This document shows positions 48,796-64,000 of a stretch of 64,000 nt of DNA, piece after piece. The stretch's first letter is position 1. Every line of letters starts with the position of its first letter. The translations under genes were made by a program, and so were the position numbers. This stretch comes from Sphagnum compactum (taxonomy: Eukaryota > Bryophyta > Sphagnopsida > Sphagnales). The DNA is taken from positions 18,032,213 to 18,096,212 of the forward strand of contig OZ234493.1 in the NCBI GenBank assembly GCA_965153455.1, given 5' to 3'. Below the pieces are notes generated by a model. That model was given only the letters and a program-made list of their open reading frames with translations. It did no database searches and was not told where the DNA came from.

Positions 48796-49991
48796 TCAAT
48801 GTCTAATTTTAGATTGATATGTTGTGGATTTGGTGTAAGAACTAATCGATTGCCATGTACATCTTTTTGAAAGGCTAAGCTCATCATTTTTATAAACCTT
48901 GTTATTGCCTTGACCATGCCTTGCTAGGTTTGATTGATCTCCATATTTCGAAGTTTGAAATATTCCAATTGTTCTTGTGGAATTTCTTTTTGTGCCCAAG
49001 CTCATTTTTTCTAATTTGAATATTAACTTCATGGATATTGTTGATAAAATCAACCAATGCTACATTGCCCTTTTCTATTACTTCAACAAGGCTTTTATGA
49101 GCTTTTTTTTTTTGGTTTAACCCATATGCTCCCACTATTTTGCTAAGATTGACCAAAAACATTATCTCTAGTTAACTTTGTGTTTTTGTCTATTGTTGGT
49201 TGTGTATTATTTGTTGTGTGTTGAAATAAAGGAATACTTCCAACTTTTATTGGAGTGTGCATTGGTTGTGCAACTTGTTCCAACGGTGGGTTTGATCAAA
49301 GTTGTCCTCTTCCAAATTTGGACTTGAAAATGTTGGTTGAAACATTAGGCTTTACTAAGTTGCAATTGTCACATTGGTTTTGAGTCCAATTGGTGGAGAA
49401 GCAAAGTCAATTGGTGTGTTTTGTCCAAAAGTGTTGAGATTGGGAGGAATTGCCCAACAATACCTTTCCTCAAAAGTTTATGCATAATGTAATATTATAT
49501 AAACAAAAATGCATCTCTTTCCATAACTTCTTCATTGTTTAGTTCTTTGTTGAATTATTGATTTTCACATGGTGAAAAATTGTTGTAAGGTGGTGCATGA
49601 TACACATCATCATTTGGATTCTTGAAATCCCTTGAATGTGGGGATTAAAACAAGGTTTGATATTCATGAATGCATCAATGAGTTCAAAGAACAATTTGTT
49701 GAAGTTTCTCAGCAATCCTTGTGTGGCCTTGTATTCTACAAACATTTCCCAATAATTTTCATTGTGATTAGTAACACACAAATAATCATGGATTCTTTTG
49801 TAGTTTCCATACATAAACCCCCATTTGCCCTTGCACGTTGTTCCATTGCGGTGATGAATGTAATGACCATTGGTCATTACTAGTTCAAAGATGTGCTTCC
49901 ATTTTGTGATTGTTGTTTCCATATTGTTTATTGGATCAACAATGTCCAAGTCGGCTTCGTGCTTAACTTTCTTTGCACTTGTGGGGGCCAA
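48796..49991 (-). pseudogene. Harbinger-associated MYB/trihelix-like protein relic
   Basis: The 150-residue frame at 49991-49539 contains GTTCKGKWGFMYGNYKRIHD and YWEM. This is the MYB/SANT (trihelix-like) DNA-binding pattern of the second Harbinger protein, which helps the transposase enter the nucleus and bind the element ends. A Lys/Glu-rich C-terminal region follows in broken frames to about 48796. Typical proteins are longer, with both parts in one frame, so this one is disrupted. Confidence 0.6.
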
Positions 49992-51140
49992 GATTTTTGC
50001 ATTATTCCAATTGGCATATATGGGTTTTCTTGCTTCAATTTCTACATAGTCAAGATCAACAACCTTGTGTTTCCTTTTGTTCTTTTGAGTTGCATTCAGT
50101 GTTCTATCACCATTTTCATTAAGAACTGTGATGTTTGTAGAGTATCAAATTCCCATTATCCTCATACATTTCAAGTTATGTTTTCTATACAAGTTTGTTT
50201 TGCATTTTGTTTCTTCATTTAAAAAAATTTGTGTTATGAGGTTTGTGAATTCTTCCAAAGATATGCAAGGGAGTTTGACATTACTTGGAGCACCTTTGCC
50301 ACACTTGTTGTTGGTGCCATTTGGTGAGGCTGATTAAGGACAATAATTCATTATTTGTCAATTGTTTGTGGTTCACTTGTTGCAAACAATAGTCGATGAC
50401 CATTCTTGAAGAAATTTGATTGCTCACTTTCAAATGTCCTCATGTTAATTTTGATTGGAAATATGTTGAAGTCTATCCTTCATTGCAACACAAATCCTAT
50501 AGACCAGAGCCTTGCAAATTACATGTAAGGTATAATTTGTAGTTTTGATTTTTTGAGTAGCAATAAAATGCCAATAAAACATTGAGTTCCTTTATGAACA
50601 AAACGATGAGAGCACCTATGTTTCATAGAACTTGCAAGAAAGTGCATATGTTTAAAGTTTGCAAAATGGAATTCATAGGAGGGATATAAAAAGTTGGGAA
50701 ATCTAAAGAGAGAGGACAAGAATGCTAGTTAACATTAATTTAATCATTTGGGTTTTGAAGTCTTAAGTAACATCATTCATAGTTTTATTCTAAAATGTTC
50801 ATTTTTTGTAGATTTCAATGTTATTAAACATTGGCACTTAACATTGAAATAACCCCATTGCCATTTCATATGTCACTTCAACCTTGGTGTTAAGGAGGTT
50901 CACATGTTTGCACTCATTTGTTTTTTTAACATTGTAAACATTGATTTAATTTTGGTGTAAACACCAAGTGTGGTGGGGCCTTTAGTAAACAAACAATATT
51001 GCATGAAAATTTTCAAAAATTGACAACATTTAATTGAATTACATTTTAAAAAAAATTAAAAAATCACATTATAACCGTTAATATTAAAAATATTCCAAGA
51101 TTGTGAGTCAAATTATGGTGCTTGATTGTAAATTTTAATG

Positions 51141-51162
51141 ATATATATATATATATATATAT
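51141..51162. repeat. TA microsatellite
   Basis: About eleven alternating TA units lie in very AT-rich DNA. No associated feature was found. Confidence 0.8.
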
Positions 51163-51595
51163 TGTTGGATTTAAGACCTATTGGACTTTTAATCCCCAAA
51201 ACAAAAAAAGGACTAAACATTTTTGCACATTATAATCAAAGTTTTTTTGGTGATGAATTCTCAACACTTGGTGACCCCCAAAAAAAATAAAATTATCATA
51301 GATTCATTGTGTTTTCGAAAAAAATTGCAAAATTTTGAAGAATTTTTGGAAAAAAAAGTTTCAAATTTTGCTTTTTTTTTGTATTTTCAAGGCATTTATT
51401 ATCACTTTTCTATTATTTGGACAATTTTCTAGAAGGTTGTTGCCACTTAGGACTAAATCTATTTTAGGATGCTTGTTGCAAAATGTTATTATGCCAAAAA
51501 AGTCAAGAAAAAACCTAGATAATAATAAATTTTTCATAAGGGAAAAAAATCCAAAACCCTAAAAAAATCTCAATCTTCTTTTTAATTTTGTTGTG

Positions 51596-51700
51596 TTCAC
51601 ATTGTATGGCTTCTTGATATTCTTTCTCTATTCACATGAGTTGGGTTTTGACACATTCTAGAAAACCATTTGGACAGTTACATCCATTGAAAACACACTA
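51596..51700 (+). repeat. Degenerate distant copy of the pre-MCM2 repeat unit
   Basis: TGTATGGCTTCTTGATATTC, then TTCACATGAGTTGGGTTTTG and CATTGAAAACACACTA, match, with gaps, the units at 52921-53420 (for example TTCACATGAGCTAGGTTTCG). It is separated from the array by over 1.2 kb, so the unit has spread locally or belongs to a wider repeat family. Confidence 0.55.
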
Positions 51701-52920
51701 TTTTGGTCTTTGTTATTTTAATTGTCTATTTAGTTATGGGGCAATTTGTCACCTCTTTTTTGTTCTTTGGACAAATTTTTAGAAGGCCATCACCAATTAA
51801 TGTGAAATCTATCTTTTGATGTTCACCCACATAATTCTACTACAACATAAAATTGAAATAAAAAATAAAATCCTAATTACATAATGTTTATAGATTGAAA
51901 AATTCAAAATTTCTAATTAAAAAAAACCTTTTTTTTAACTTTGTCGTGTTCATTATGTAACTTCCTAAAATATTAGTAAAACCCTGTATATATATAAACA
52001 AGGATGGAAATCCATCCACAAAAAGTACAAGACATGTATAAGTAAGTGTGAACACACGAAAGGAAAACCAAGATAATTGCAATAGTAGTAATAAATGGAA
52101 GACATGGTGCTAAAAGGGCATCCTCTGCCACAAATAAGCTAGTGAAAGAGGTGCATTGATTGGTATGTGTGGAAGAGATAAAAAACTATGATTAAGTGTG
52201 ACACATTGAAAAATCACGATGGACTGTGCACGCTGGAAGGCTATCGACACTTGTTGCCTATAATAATATATAAACATCGAAGGTACCAAGGAGGTCTACT
52301 GATGGCAAGTTATACTAGCATGTACACAAGAAAATAGAAATGAATCAAAATGAGGATGGAAATAACCATAGGTCTCTATGGCAAGGGGAATGAAATCATC
52401 TCTTGGCGTTCATTCTATGTAGGATTGTGTTTTGTTTTGGCGACAATTGTTGCTGCATGCGTTGTCGTTGTTGAAGTTCACTGCACCAAATTTGTTTGAG
52501 TCAGATCGACAATGATAATATCCGCCAAGGTTCGAGCTCATATCTAGTGATGACAATATCCATTTGTTTTGGTGTATGGTAGGAAAAAAAATGGGAAACC
52601 TCTCTCTTTATGTGAGCTCCATTCTTTGATGAGATAATTACAATTATATTTTGAAACGTATAATGGGTTGTAGTGTGCTCACTCCTGCATGAGCAACATA
52701 ATACATGGATCCTCAAATCATCGATGGTATGACCACATTGACATCATGAAAGATGTGACATCACAGGATGTGATATATTGAGACAAATACGAAATGTTGT
52801 AATAAAATGGACGAAAGACAAACAAAATGAAGGGGTGTTAAACCCTTGTTGTTGGACCTACATAAGAGTGGAGATGTGTTCACATAACATCCGAAGGAAC
52901 ATATGCTAAAAGCGAAATAA

Positions 52921-53420
52921 ATTCTCTTTGTTCACATGAGCTAGGTTTCGACAAACTCTACCAAGCCCAACAAGACATTTATAGCCATTGAAAACACACC
53001 ACATGGCACACCAGATCTTGGCTTTAGTTCTTTGGCTCCTGCAAGCTTTCTTCTTCCCGCCACATTTTTCGCATTCACATTTTGTGGCTTCCCAAAATTC
53101 TCTCTCTGTTCACATGACCTGGGTTTGGACAAACTGTAGGCACCTGCCTGGACACATACAGCCATTGAAAGCGCACCACATGGCATAAGAGATCTTGGCC
53201 TTTGTTCTTTGGCTCTGCAGCTTTCTTCTTCAAGCCACATTTTTCATGTTCACATCATGTAACTTCCCAAAATTCTCTCTCTGTTCACATAAGCTGGGTT
53301 TAGACAAACTGTAGCAAGCCCAAAAGGACACTTAAAGCCATTGAAAACACGCCACATGGCACGCAATATCTTGGCCCTTTTGTTCTTTGGCTCCTGCAGG
53401 CTTTCTTCTTCCCGCCACAA
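52921..53420 (+). repeat. Three tandem about 175-bp units running into the MCM2 promoter
   Basis: The units start at 52921, 53097 and 53272, each with ATTCTCT(C/T)T..GTTCACAT, then CAAACT, GCCATTGAAA, CACATGGCA, GATCTTGGC and TTTGGCTC. The first two are 176 and 175 bp. Each carries CTTTCTTCTT followed by an E2F-like box: TTCCCGCC in unit 1 (53054-53061), altered TTCAAGCC in unit 2 (53229-53236) and TTCCCGCC in unit 3 (53409-53416), where it sits in the MCM2 promoter. The array therefore duplicated part of a promoter. An open minus-strand frame across units 1-2 is a by-product of the repetition. Confidence 0.85.
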
Positions 53421-53438
53421 TACCCGCGCGTTCCCGCG
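53409..53438 (+). promoter_or_regulatory. Paired E2F-type sites in the MCM2 promoter
   Basis: TTCCCGCC (53409-53416) and TTCCCGCG (53431-53438) both fit the E2F consensus TTSSCGSS. They lie about 130-155 bases before the likely MCM2 start codon. MCM genes are classical E2F targets switched on at the G1/S boundary in plants and animals, so position and identity agree. No TATA box is obvious. Confidence 0.7.
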
Positions 53439-53565
53439 CCGCCCACAATCTCTCTTCCGCCTCGCGGCAGCGAAATCCCTCCATCGCTTCTCTGCTAACG
53501 ACTTCCATTCTCAGTCAGCAAAGTTTCGCAAGCCACCGATCCCTCGTGTCCTTGGCATTTCCACA

Positions 53566-60331
<6,766 letters not shown>

Positions 60332-60738
60332 TCATCATTGTCTTAGCAAAACACTTTGGAATTTGTCAGAGTTTTAGATCTATGCTCAAGACATGTAACA
60401 TACAGTAAGTTTCCTCCCCTTTTTTATTTGTAACTCCAATCACAGATTTCAGTATTTGATTTTAGGATTAGAGGCTAAATCATCAGAGACTGCAGCCTGA
60501 TTGCAAAATTTAAAGCTCATTATTGAGCTGAGTTTTATTTGTTAGGCCATTGCTCAAGCAACAACAGATGTTTGCATTGTTTTCCAGCAGACTTGTGCCA
60601 TTGAACTTCCATTGGAATTTGTATCTGCTCATCCTGAAAGACCAATTGCTTGGAGATTTGTCCTTCCTCATGATCTTCCAACAATCGAGAAATCCCAATT
60701 GGACGGAGAAAAGAACGTGAACTCTTGAGAGGATGTAT

Positions 60739-61130
60739 GATTCTGCAACGGAACTGTAGAGGGGTGTGTGTGCACATGTGAAGCCCATTTCTAGAGTATT
60801 AAGAACTCTTATGACGCCTATTCTGCCAAGGAAAATCAGATTAGGGGGTGTAATGTGCAAGGGTCAAGGCCACTTTTCAAAATGCTCATAACTCGTGAGA
60901 GGTCGATTCCGCCAGAACATCAAATAGGGTAATGTGCAAAGGTTCAAGAACGATTCTAGTACGCCGATTTTGCCATGGAACACTAGATGAGGGTGTGTTG
61001 TTGAAAGGTGGTGTCCAGAATGATAACAACTCTCTGGAGTCCAATTCTGCCGTGGAACCTTAGATTAGCGTGTGATGTGCAAGGGTTCAAGCCTGTTTCC
61101 AGAATTTTTTTTGAGAGGTCGATTTGGCCA
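60739..61130 (+). repeat. About 80-bp tandem repeats downstream of MCM2
   Basis: Degenerate units carry ATTCTGCC(A/G)(A/T)GGAA, TAGATTAGGGTGT, ATGTGCAAGGGTTCAAG, CC.TTTCCAGAAT and AACTCTTGAGAGG-type words. The TTCTGCC-like anchor recurs at about 60821, 60907, 60968, 61045 and 61122, giving about five units, one of them shortened. No open frame or promoter motif is evident. It lies about 400 bases beyond the MCM2 stop. Confidence 0.7.
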
Positions 61131-61596
61131 ATCAGATAACTGAACGCACTTAGTCTTAGGCAGTCGATTCTACGAAATAAAATGCTCTAAATAAAACTGA
61201 TTATTACGACAATACATTTTTGTTGCCAATGCAATATGCGGTTTTCTATTTTCTAAACGAAAAGAAGGCGGCAGAATTGGCCTTCAAAACTGTTACGAGT
61301 TCGTTTGGTCGAATAAGCCACGTGCGTACGAGAACTGATCAGTCGTTCAGTCCAATTGAAAATTGACGAGTGGCAAATGAATCTGACTCTAGCGAGTTGT
61401 TATTATTTAGAGGGATGAAATGATTATAATTAATATTGGCCACAAGTGTGAATGTTTCGACAATATTTGGGCCAATCGGCAGACGACATCTGGCACGTGG
61501 ACCATACGAGGACGTAAGAAAAGCACACTTGGTGTGATTGTATTAGGGGCCAAAATGCAATTTGACCGAAGGCAGTAGGATGTAGGGCAATGGGCG

Positions 61597-62100
61597 GTAA
61601 CAGAAGGACCGCCGCGGCCCTAACAGAGGGCGGTATAAGAGGCGATTCTGTTTACAGCCCGGAGCGTTCCGGACTATGTTGTAACAGAAGGCGGTAAGAG
61701 GCGATTCTGTTACGGCCCTGATCCTTGGTATATGATGTAACACAAGGCCGTAAGGGGTGAATCTGTTGCGGCGCCAACCCTTGGCCTATGCTGTGTAACA
61801 CAAGGCGCTAAGACGCAAATCTGTTACGGCTCTTTTTATTGCAGCCTTGGCAATAACAGGAGAATTTGTTACAGCCCCGGCCCTTGAAGCCTAGGCCATG
61901 ACAGAAGGCGGTAAAAGGCAAATCTGCTACGGCCTCGGAACTTGCAGCCTATGCTGTAACAGAAGGCGGTAAGAGTCGAATCTGTTACGGCCGCGGCCCT
62001 CACAGCCTATGCTGTAACAGAAGGCGGCATAAGGCGAATTTGTTACGGGCGCGGCCCTTGCAGCCTATATATATTCTGTAACAGAATGCGGTAAGAGTGG
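61597..62100 (+). repeat. About 58-bp tandem array of GTAACAGA/TCTGTTAC hairpin units
   Basis: About ten GC-rich units have the form CTATGCTGTAACAGAAGGCG, then GTAAGAGGCGAATCTGTTACGG, then a GC-rich CGGCCCTTGCAGC part. Unit anchors are near 61597, 61620, 61681, 61737, 61795, 61853, 61898, 61956, 62014 and 62078, so the usual spacing is 56-58. In several units GTAACAGA and TCTGTTAC form a perfect 8-bp inverted repeat around a 17-20 base loop, and both arms contain the plant MYB core CNGTTR. The array ends just before a CT-rich leader, so it may act as promoter sequence. Confidence 0.8.
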
Positions 62101-62109
62101 TGTGCTCAC

Positions 62110-62590
62110 GGGCTGCGTTGTAAGCTGTGGCTGAATTGCGCAAGGGCAGGCAGGTGCTTGCTCAGTACAGATCTCGTTGTCGCGGCACCGACCGACCCCG
62201 GGCTTGCTTGTCGATCATTCGCGCGCGCAATCCCCGTCGCTACTACTTGTTGCCATATCCCACCGACATCTCTCCATTCGCGTCTCTTGCATCTCGGTTC
62301 TCTCTCTCTCTCTCTCTGCTCCCTCTCTCGTGCGTGTTTTGTGTCTCTGGCCCTTCCGTAATCTTCGTCAGAATTGCTCTTGTGGATTCTGCCTTTTCTC
62401 CAGCGGAGGAAGGCATATCAAAGCAAGGAACGAGAGGGAGGCATAACAAAAGCAGGGAATTAAGAAGCAGGAGTCGAGAGACGGGCCAAGCAGCGTTGCG
62501 GGGAAGCGTAGCATACTTGCATAGCGTAGCGGCTCTTTTCTCGTTTCTCGCACTACACCGTCTCGTCTCGTCTCCTCATCTCATCTGTCG
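62110..62590 (+). promoter_or_regulatory. Probable promoter and 5' leader exon of a gene continuing past the window
   Basis: GC content rises and a pyrimidine-rich stretch with CTCTCTCTCT (62299-62318) appears, typical of plant core promoters and leaders. The segment ends GTCG followed by the strong donor GTAAGTAC at 62591. No start codon with a convincing protein follows, so this looks like a non-coding first exon with a long leader intron. The 155-residue frame across it is low in complexity and reads into the intron. Confidence 0.5.
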
Positions 62591-64000
62591 GTAAGTACTT
62601 ACACGCTTGCCCTTGTCTTTTTTTCTTCCCAGAATCTCTCTCTCGCTCTCTCGCAATCTCTGTTGTTTTGCCCCGTCTGCGGTCTCTGCTTTCTTCGCAT
62701 GGCTCTCTCTGTTTCGGGAAGTTGTTCTTGCGGGGCCGAGGTTACAAGGGCCGGTTTGTGTTGCGTACGTTAGGAGGGCGTCTTCTTGTGTTCTGGCGCC
62801 AGATCGTTACTGGAATTCTGTCTTGTGAGGGTTTGATCCCTTGTCTGCTTTTTTGCTGCTAGCATCTGATGGTTGGGGAACGGATCCTGCGAGTTTGTCA
62901 CCGTGGTGCGTGTTCGTTTTTTCAGGAACACACACGGACGCCAGGCCTCCCAGTGTACCGGCCGTTGAATCGGGGGAGATCTATCAGTGACAACAGACAC
63001 CAGGTGGTGCTTCATCTTGAAGATTGCCTTGTGTTGTCGGTTTGTTGTTTGTGGGATGTGTGTGGTGATTGTGCGCCAGCAGGCCGGTGTTGTAGTGTGC
63101 AAGATCGATTCAGGTCATATATGTGGAAGAAGATTGTAGTTTTGCAGGATGATGACGCCGTCTCTTTGTAGATTTTGTGCGGGTCATGAGGATATGGAAA
63201 GACCACGCTTTCAGCTTGGTGTTTGGGAGAGGAATTTGCTTAGATTGCCCTGGATGATGAAGTCCTGGACAGTTTGGCTTGTCTGTTGCATACAAGCAGC
63301 ATAGTCTGTCTTGTGAAATACTTCCACTGAAGATCATCTGTTCAGTGTCTCTGAAAGACTTCTCCTAACTTTCATTCCCTTAGTCACTGTCTCTCTCTCG
63401 CTCTCTCAAGTTTGTTTTTATAGGAAATCCGGGATTTTGTATCACCTGACATCAGAGATGAACCTGTTCAGTACCTTTCTTCTTAGATGCTTCTGTAATC
63501 TCCATCTGCCCCCCATGCTCTTGCATCCTTCTGTCCTGGCCTCTTTGATGATGCATAGTTGTAGAGATTTCTGGATGCCTTTGGGAGCTCTTAACAAATC
63601 CGTAGGTCCCATGGCTGGAGTCAGCCTTTGAGGAAGGATGTGGCACCATGATGTGGACTGACTGCCTCCTTCACCACCTTGCTGGTCTTGATAGCACTCC
63701 TCTTGCTCCACCCAAATTTGGCCTGGGGTCTACAGACACAAGGCAAGCAGAGTCTCTGAGGTTGCTCGCTCTCTCTGCAAGAGGAGTTAATGGTATTGTG
63801 TATGTTTTGGTCAAATTATGTGACTATCACTGTTGTTCATATTGCGAATCCCATTGTTCTTTTTGGTCTAATTTGTTCCTTCTGTCTTTTTCTTCTTCTC
63901 AGTTCTTCAGTCCTTCACTGGGTGTTTGAACAAATATTCTCCTTGTCCTGGATTCCTTAATTGTGAGTATGGAAATTTTCTAGATGCTCATGAGAGTTAT
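62591..64000 (+). other. Likely leader intron or UTR, no coding exon identified
   Basis: The sequence is of intermediate GC with CT-rich patches (62636-62660 and 63385-63405). Short frames on both strands have no recognised motif. It is probably intron and further leader sequence of the gene starting near 62.1 kb, whose coding part would be outside the window. Confidence 0.35.

Larger units (their letters stand above)
50000..52900. other. Gene-free AT-rich stretch
   Basis: Nothing conserved was recognised except the Harbinger flank up to about 50.3 kb. GTGGTGGGGCCTTTAGTAAAC-like sequence near 50969 could be a Harbinger end: its inverse shares CCACACTT with GGGCCACACTT at 46667, but this is weak. 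A TA microsatellite and one degenerate copy of the pre-MCM2 repeat unit are also present. Confidence 0.4.

Noticed and set aside
48796-50340. Plus-strand frames at 49632-50337 as an independent gene
   Set aside because: They are shadows of the minus-strand MYB/trihelix-like protein, which carries the recognisable motif.
52941-53240. 99-residue minus-strand frame upstream of MCM2
   Set aside because: It covers the tandem units and repeats itself with their period; no family motif is present.
61597-62100. CRISPR-like array
   Set aside because: There are no unique spacers between identical repeats, the units are degenerate along their full length, and the genome is eukaryotic.
62127-62594. 155-residue frame in the GC-rich leader
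   Set aside because: It is low in complexity, Ser/Leu/Arg-rich because of CT repeats, crosses the strong splice donor at 62591 and has no motif.

Overview
This window is nuclear DNA from a land plant, most likely a bryophyte. The evidence is spliceosomal introns with GT-AG borders, a complete streptophyte-type MCM2 replication gene, plant transposon relics (CACTA, PIF/Harbinger, MITE and SINE-like), and above all the remains of a hydrolase-NB-ARC-LRR immune receptor. That alpha/beta-hydrolase receptor class is best known from liverworts and other bryophytes. The species cannot be settled from the sequence alone. Most of the window is AT-rich, gene-poor and full of repeats. No CRISPR array, rRNA gene or convincing tRNA gene was seen.

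Layout. 1.5-5.2 kb (+): a broken multi-exon gene for a membrane-anchored RING ubiquitin ligase resembling the plant APD family. 5.3-10 kb: MITEs, a hairpin and telobox motifs. 10.8-17.3 kb (+): a broken hydrolase-NB-ARC-LRR receptor ending in about 29 nearly identical 72-bp LRR units, followed by a decayed tail. 17.3-25 kb: AT-rich DNA with two CACTA-like termini. 25.0-28.0 kb (-): a broken aspartyl aminopeptidase gene. 28-37 kb: repeats only. 37.7-40.2 kb (+): an SF1/BBP-like KH plus zinc-knuckle splicing-factor gene, partly damaged. 42.8-43.1 kb (-): a short reading frame resembling archaeal-type DHBP synthase (RibB). 47.4-50.0 kb: a dead PIF/Harbinger element with a transposase (+) and a MYB/trihelix-like companion (-). 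52.9-53.4 kb: three tandem about 175-bp units running into the MCM2 promoter. 53.57-60.33 kb (+): intact MCM2, for which I could join 18 exons into a 927-residue open frame. 60.7-62.1 kb: two different tandem arrays. 62.1 kb onward: a CT-rich leader with a strong splice donor, probably the 5' end of a gene that continues beyond the window.

How the parts relate. Only MCM2 is fully intact. Its E2F-type promoter sites fit S-phase expression, and one of them sits inside a unit that has been tandemly triplicated. The other conserved genes (RING ligase, receptor, aminopeptidase, SF1-like) keep introns and splice sites but carry in-frame stops or frameshifts. They are therefore decaying duplicated copies, not processed retrocopies. 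This fits gene loss after a segmental or whole-genome duplication, which is inference. Unpolished assembly errors could explain some single-base indels, but not the in-frame stop substitutions or the lost exons.
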